The position numbers and the translations under genes were made by a program. Positions 60,256 through 64,000 of a stretch of DNA of 64,000 nt are shown here, one piece after another; the first letter of the stretch is position 1, and every line of letters begins with the position of its first letter. The notes below the pieces were generated by a model. That model worked only from the letters and a program-made list of their open reading frames with translations, did no database searches and had not been told where the DNA came from. Source of the stretch: Rhizobium sp. WYJ-E13 (GTDB lineage: Bacteria; Pseudomonadota; Alphaproteobacteria; Rhizobiales; Rhizobiaceae). The DNA lies in the NCBI RefSeq assembly GCF_018987265.1, contig NZ_CP076854.1, positions 2,046,001 through 2,110,000 on the forward strand, in the 5' to 3' direction.

Positions 60256-60635
60256 GCTTCCCCCAGTGCGTTGATCCTATGGAGGCTGTGACCGTTGGTC
60301 CCGGCTGGCTTGCCGGGGGCATCGCCGCTCTCCCCACGCGCATTGAATTCGGCATACAACTCTTCGAGGAAGCCGAGATCCGAGGCGTAGAGTCCCTCGA
60401 TGACCCCGGGATGGATGTCCTTGAGCGAGCCGAGGCACGTAATGACGCGTGCCAGAATGATGACCGGCAAATAGGCCTCGTTCTCCTGCACGCGCGGATC
60501 GCGCATCGGCAGGATTTCGTCGGCCGCCGTGGCGAGCCGCATCACGCCCTTGCGATGCAGCATGCCGCCGTCGTCGACATAGCCCCTGGGCAATTCGAAA
60601 TCGATTTCCGTCAGGAAACCCGGATGTGCGGACAT
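60252..60635 (-). CDS. eCIS tail assembly chaperone-like protein, 127 aa
   Basis: A 127-residue protein: FELPRGYVDDGGMLHRKGVM, RLATAADEILPMRDPRVQEN, AYLPVIILARVITCLGSL. The pattern matches small conserved eCIS/phage proteins placed next to the tube genes. Together with the 59-residue gene it probably acts in tube assembly. Coupled to that gene by ATGA. Confidence 0.7.
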   Translation of the reverse strand: MSAHPGFLTEIDFELPRGYVDDGGMLHRKGVMRLATAADEILPMRDPRVQENEAYLPVIILARVITCLGSLKDIHPGVIEGLYASDLGFLEELYAEFNARGESGDAPGKPAGTNGHSLHRINALGEA

Positions 60636-60644
60636 GGCGCTCTC

Positions 60645-61094
60645 CTACTTGATGCGTTCAATGCCTTCGTTGGCCAGTTCGAGCATCTCGATCATCACCT
60701 CGTTGCCCTTGCCGTTGAGGTCGGAAGGGTCGTACTTGACCGGCCAGCAGTCCGAGATGACGAAGCGGGCCATCTCGGTCTTGCCGGCCTCGTCGAGGAC
60801 GCTGATCGCGATGTTGCGGCGCCGCTCGCTGACCAGGCCGGCCGAGACGTCGTTGTGCCAACGGAACAGTTCGAGCGAATTGGCGCCGGTGGTCATGCCG
60901 GCCTTCAGCGTGATGTTGCCGAACTTGGTCAGTCCCGACAGCTTCCGGACATGGGGCGGATCGCTGCCTTCCCGATATTCCACGGCTTCGACCGTCGTCT
61001 CTGCGATCGCCACCTCGCTGAAGCCGGCGCGCGTCACATTGTCGATCTGGAGCTGGAAGCGGAAGTTGCGAATGGGATCTACACGTGTTGCCAT
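60645..61094 (-). CDS. tail tube protein, copy 1
   Basis: A 149-residue tube protein: DPIRNFRFQLQIDNVTRAGF, EAVEYREGSDPPHVRKLSGL, KFGNITLKAGMTTGANSLEL, WHNDVSAGL, and the end VKYDPSDLNGKGNEVMIEML. It lies directly after the sheath gene, as the main tube gene does in eCIS. It builds the inner tube driven out on contraction. Confidence 0.92.
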   Translation of the reverse strand: MATRVDPIRNFRFQLQIDNVTRAGFSEVAIAETTVEAVEYREGSDPPHVRKLSGLTKFGNITLKAGMTTGANSLELFRWHNDVSAGLVSERRRNIAISVLDEAGKTEMARFVISDCWPVKYDPSDLNGKGNEVMIEMLELANEGIERIK

Positions 61095-61108
61095 GGTCTG
61101 ATCTCCCC

Positions 61109-62698
61109 TTAGCGCTGGGCTTCGGCAGTGTTCTGGAAGATGCGGAAGATGACGAATTCCGCGGGCCGGACCGGCGCTATGCCGATCTCACAGATAAGCC
61201 TTCCGTTGAGGAGATCGTCCTGGGTCATCACCGTCTCGTCGCAGGTGATGAAGAAGGCCTGTTCCTCGGTGCGGCCGGACAGGGCGCCGAGGCGCCATTG
61301 CGTGCGCAGGAACAGGCGGATCGTGTCGGAGACCCTTGCCCACAGTCGCGGATCGTTGGGTTCGAACACCACCCATTGCGTACCTTCGTAGATCGAGCGT
61401 TCGAGGAAGATGAAGAGGCGGCGCACGCTGTTGTAGCGCCAGAGCGCATTGGAGGTGAGGGTGCGGGCGCCCCAGACCCGGATTCCGCGGCCGGGGAAGT
61501 TGCGGATGACGTTGACGCTTCTCGGGTTCAGGCTATCTTGGGTCTCGTCGTTGATCTGGTATTCGAGATCGAGCGCGCCGCGCAGGGTCTCGTTGGCCGG
61601 GGCCTTGAAGACGCCGCGCTCGGTATCCGTGCGGGCATAGACTCCGAGCGTGTGGCCGCCCGGCGGCACGAGCTTGCGCGCGCCGGTGCGCGGATCGGAG
61701 ATGACGATCCAGGGATAGTAGAATGCCGCATAGCTCGAATCCGTCGGCAATGTCGTGCGCGGATCGAGGTCCGTGGCATTGCGCTGCCCCTTGGGACTGT
61801 CGATCACCGCGAAGCGGAACCGCATGTTCTCGCAGTGAATGATGATCTGCTGGATGACATCCGTCTCGACGCCGGGCGCATAGACCAGCGCGACGTCGCG
61901 ATAGCCGTCGAGCGTAAGCGCCTCCAGCCCTTGCGGCGGTATGTCGGGATTGTCATGGCGGCCGATATAGTCGTCGACACCCACGGGGGTCTCGTCGTCC
62001 TCGCCGCCCTGCAGCATGGTATTGCCGTTGTCCGGTTTTGCTTCGAGCGCCGCGCCGGGCGCACGTACCAGCACGGCGAGCGCCGAGCTGTCGGGGCCTT
62101 GATTCTTTTCGCCTTTCTCCAGGTCGATCAGCGGAAACCGCTTGCCGTAGAAGTCCGGTGAACTCTCCTTTGGCGAAAGGTCGTCGAAGTCCTCGGTATA
62201 GGTGGGGCGCGGCATCCTGCGCGTCTCCGCGAAGGGGTCGAACAGCGGGTCGGGAAGGGTCGGCCAGTAGGCGAGCCGGATGCGGAAACCCACCGGCCTC
62301 GATCCGCCATTGCCGTCCGGCTCCTCCGTCGTGCTGTTGTCGATCCTGACAAAGACGCGTTTGCCCCAACTGCCGGCGCCGACCGCGCGGATGGAGAATG
62401 TGTCGCCGAACGCCGCTGTGGCCGACGCCGCGTCGCGGCCGGCGATGCGCGCGATGAAGGCGCGCTTTCCGCCGTTCTCGAAGAATCCGCTGACCGCATA
62501 GGGCAGGAACTTGTCGTTTGCGAACACGGAGCCGAACCAACGCTGATATTCCTTGTAGCTGGTGACAAGCGTGGGTTCGGTCGGTCCGCGCTCGGCTTCG
62601 CCGAGGATGGCGGCGGTGCTCGTCGGCACGCCCTCGATCGGGCGCGGGCCGCGTTCGATCTCCTCGATATAGACGCCAGGATGCAGATATTCAGGCAT
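61109..62698 (-). CDS. contractile tail sheath protein
   Basis: A 529-residue sheath: MPEYLHPGVYIEEIERGPRP, then GVPTSTAAILGEAERGP, WFGSVFANDKFLPYAVSGFF, and a C-terminal domain with WGARTLTSNALWRYNSVRRL, IFLERSIYEGTQWVVFEPND and VRPAEFVIFRI. These are the hallmark segments of eCIS sheaths. It contracts to drive the tube through a target envelope. Confidence 0.95.
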   Translation of the reverse strand: MPEYLHPGVYIEEIERGPRPIEGVPTSTAAILGEAERGPTEPTLVTSYKEYQRWFGSVFANDKFLPYAVSGFFENGGKRAFIARIAGRDAASATAAFGDTFSIRAVGAGSWGKRVFVRIDNSTTEEPDGNGGSRPVGFRIRLAYWPTLPDPLFDPFAETRRMPRPTYTEDFDDLSPKESSPDFYGKRFPLIDLEKGEKNQGPDSSALAVLVRAPGAALEAKPDNGNTMLQGGEDDETPVGVDDYIGRHDNPDIPPQGLEALTLDGYRDVALVYAPGVETDVIQQIIIHCENMRFRFAVIDSPKGQRNATDLDPRTTLPTDSSYAAFYYPWIVISDPRTGARKLVPPGGHTLGVYARTDTERGVFKAPANETLRGALDLEYQINDETQDSLNPRSVNVIRNFPGRGIRVWGARTLTSNALWRYNSVRRLFIFLERSIYEGTQWVVFEPNDPRLWARVSDTIRLFLRTQWRLGALSGRTEEQAFFITCDETVMTQDDLLNGRLICEIGIAPVRPAEFVIFRIFQNTAEAQR

Positions 62699-62718
62699 GG
62701 CGAGGCTCCGATCTTAGC

Positions 62719-63891
62719 TCACGAGTAGCTGGGGGTGGGATTCTGGCCGCCATAGGGCGGGTCGTAGGTCTTTGGAGGCGGTGTAGGCTTGGGGTCGCAG
62801 CCGCAATCGCCGTTGCCGTCCTTCGGCTTGTATTTCTTGCAGTCGAGCGGCTTGACGATGTTGCGCAGCGCATCCTCGAGAATGCTCTTCCGGCGGCGCT
62901 CGAGTTCTGCCTTCTTGCGGGTGATCTCGTCATTGATCGCGGTGAGATCGGAGGCGGCCTTGGCGAGCTGTTCCTTGGCCGGCAGGTAGCGTTCCGTCAC
63001 CAGGCAGCAGAGGATGTCCATGTAGGCGTCGGGGTCGATGATATAGGCCTGCGGCCCGACCAGTTGCTGCTCGCGCACGCTCAGCACACCCACGTCCGGC
63101 CCGCAGCAATTGTCGGGCGTTCCAGTGTCGCAGTCGCAGACCTTGAGATACTTGTCCGCGATATTGGTAGCGATCGGGCGCGGCGCGATGGCCATGTGAA
63201 GCGGGATGACCTTCAGGAAAAGCTGAAGCACCGCGTCGACTGGGTCGAGCTGCCGGATCGTCTTGATGATCTTGTCATTCGCGACTAGGGCTTTCTCGAT
63301 CGTATCGGCCGGATTGTTCCATGCCGCAAGCACGGCCTTGAAGCGCTCGAACTGCGCCGACTTGGCGTCCTTGTTGCGCTGGTGCCAGTATTGCAGGTCG
63401 AGAAGCGAGTGAACCTGTCCGATCAGCATCCCGTCCCCGTTGATCTCCGTGTCGAGCGACTTGATGCCGTAGACGATGGGGCAGATCTCGCACTCTATGA
63501 GGCACCACCAGCACTTGACGTTGCAGGTGACGGCGTCGATGGCGGCGGCGACGCCGTCGTCCTCGTTCTGCCATCGCTTCTTGAAGTCCTCGTACTTTCC
63601 GCGTGAATAGGCGAGCTTGGCGGCATTCGCCTTTCTCAGCAGGTCTTCCAGTTCGGCCTTGAACGCCTTGGCGTGATCCGCCTTGTTGAGCTCGATCGCC
63701 TGCTGCGCAATGAGGCCGTCGAAGCATGTTTCCGTCGGTGGCGTGGTCGACGGACAATCGCATTTGGGCTCGCAGGTCTTGATCGGCGGGCGTGGGGGCG
63801 GCTCGCAGGTGGATGTCGGCGGCATCGGCGTTGGCTTGGTGTCGCCCGGCGGGTTGCAGTTTTCGCCTGCAGGATTGTCTTGCCTAGTCAT
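62719..63891 (-). CDS. cysteine-rich eCIS-associated protein, 390 aa
   Basis: A 390-residue protein. Pro/Cys-rich ends (NCNPPGDTKPTPMPPTSTCE; DCGCDPKPTPPPKTYDPP) flank a helical middle with more Cys groups (CNVKCWWCLIECEICP; VCDCDTGTPDNCCG). It is the first complete gene in front of the sheath. No family recognised by me. It could bind metal or be cross-linked by disulfides, and may be cap, terminator or cargo. Confidence 0.6.
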   Translation of the reverse strand: MTRQDNPAGENCNPPGDTKPTPMPPTSTCEPPPRPPIKTCEPKCDCPSTTPPTETCFDGLIAQQAIELNKADHAKAFKAELEDLLRKANAAKLAYSRGKYEDFKKRWQNEDDGVAAAIDAVTCNVKCWWCLIECEICPIVYGIKSLDTEINGDGMLIGQVHSLLDLQYWHQRNKDAKSAQFERFKAVLAAWNNPADTIEKALVANDKIIKTIRQLDPVDAVLQLFLKVIPLHMAIAPRPIATNIADKYLKVCDCDTGTPDNCCGPDVGVLSVREQQLVGPQAYIIDPDAYMDILCCLVTERYLPAKEQLAKAASDLTAINDEITRKKAELERRRKSILEDALRNIVKPLDCKKYKPKDGNGDCGCDPKPTPPPKTYDPPYGGQNPTPSYS

Positions 63892-63911
63892 CGATCGCCT
63901 TCCTTCCTGTC

Positions 63912-64000
63912 CTAGGGTAGGAGTTCGTCCCAGATGAATGCCTGTCGCCAGGCGCTGACCGCACCCTGGCGAAGTGGGATTTCGTCGCTTGTGCGCACGA
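63912..64000 (-). CDS. partial CDS at the right edge (C-terminus only)
   Basis: Only the last 28 codons are in the window: they end AWRQAFIWDELLP before TAG at 63912-63914. The frame is open to the edge and is 20 bp upstream of the Cys-rich gene on the same strand, so it should belong to the eCIS cluster. Too short to identify. Confidence 0.45.
   Translation of the reverse strand, partial: VRTSDEIPLRQGAVSAWRQAFIWDELLP

Noticed and set aside
1..64000. CRISPR arrays
   Set aside because: No series of regularly spaced near-identical 25-40 bp repeats was seen; the Cas4-like nuclease has no cas genes beside it.
39981..64000. Prophage or T6SS as the identity of the tail-like cluster
   Set aside because: No capsid, terminase, portal, holin or lysin gene, and no T6SS membrane-complex gene (TssJLM) is seen; DUF4157, large baseplate proteins and two tube genes favour eCIS.

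Overview
The window looks like accessory DNA of a Hyphomicrobiales (rhizobial) bacterium. The codon bias is GC-rich, the genes are packed into ATGA-overlapping operons, and the trb-type conjugation genes, a RHE_PE00001/DUF1612-type fragment, an IS481-type transposase and a Tde/Tdi-like DNase-immunity pair all fit that group. All calls come from reading the sequence and translations by eye; no database search was run.

Layout. Positions 41-1317 hold a FolM/PTR1-like pterin reductase and a DUF2165 membrane protein. After a gene-poor border with a 26-bp direct repeat (1318-2000) comes a defence-type island. It starts with a leftward RHH / GNAT / XRE / ImmA cluster (2001-4296). Divergent from it is a four-gene ubiquitin-like conjugation operon (4434-7662: triple beta-grasp ubiquitin-like protein, E2-like, JAMM peptidase, E1-like) of the Bil/Bub kind. 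Then follow a small protein with an M48 membrane protease (8091-10047), an HTH/coiled-coil protein (10153-11331), a dGTPase (11682-13019) and a UvrD-type helicase with a Cas4/AddB-like Fe-S nuclease (13317-16914). Last is a ten-gene run (17523-25877) predicted to make and insert 7-deazaguanine in DNA: an unknown first gene, a DndB/DpdB-like gene, a DpdA-like transglycosylase, a second DndB/DpdB-like gene, queE, queD, queC, a VUT-type transporter, a membrane protein and a HAD phosphatase. Four repeats spaced about 31 bp lie in its promoter region.

Positions 25904-32495 are a decayed trb type IV secretion cluster (trbI-G-F-L-K-J and the 3' part of trbE). An IS481-like element (32496-33530) joins it to a second broken operon (small protein, SMC/Rad50-like ATPase, HD-domain protein; 33531-36678). 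A DUF1612 fragment and a Tn3-family remnant (tnpA 5' fragment, res-like site, tnpR; 37036-38716) follow.

From 38895 to the right edge, everything is on the minus strand. A LuxR-type regulator with an 11-C tract at its ribosome binding site is followed by a large extracellular contractile injection system (eCIS) cluster: sheath, two tube proteins, spike and hub proteins, PAAR, gp25, two baseplate J-like proteins, a tail-I-like protein and several cysteine-rich accessory proteins. It ends with a DUF4157 (eCIS core) protein whose C-terminus looks like an Ntox15 (Tde-like) DNase, next to a Tdi1-like immunity gene. The cluster continues beyond position 64000.

The strongest candidates for something new are the compact 7-deazaguanine DNA-modification operon with two DpdB-like genes and a possible helicase-nuclease restriction arm, and the eCIS carrying a T6SS-type DNase-immunity pair.
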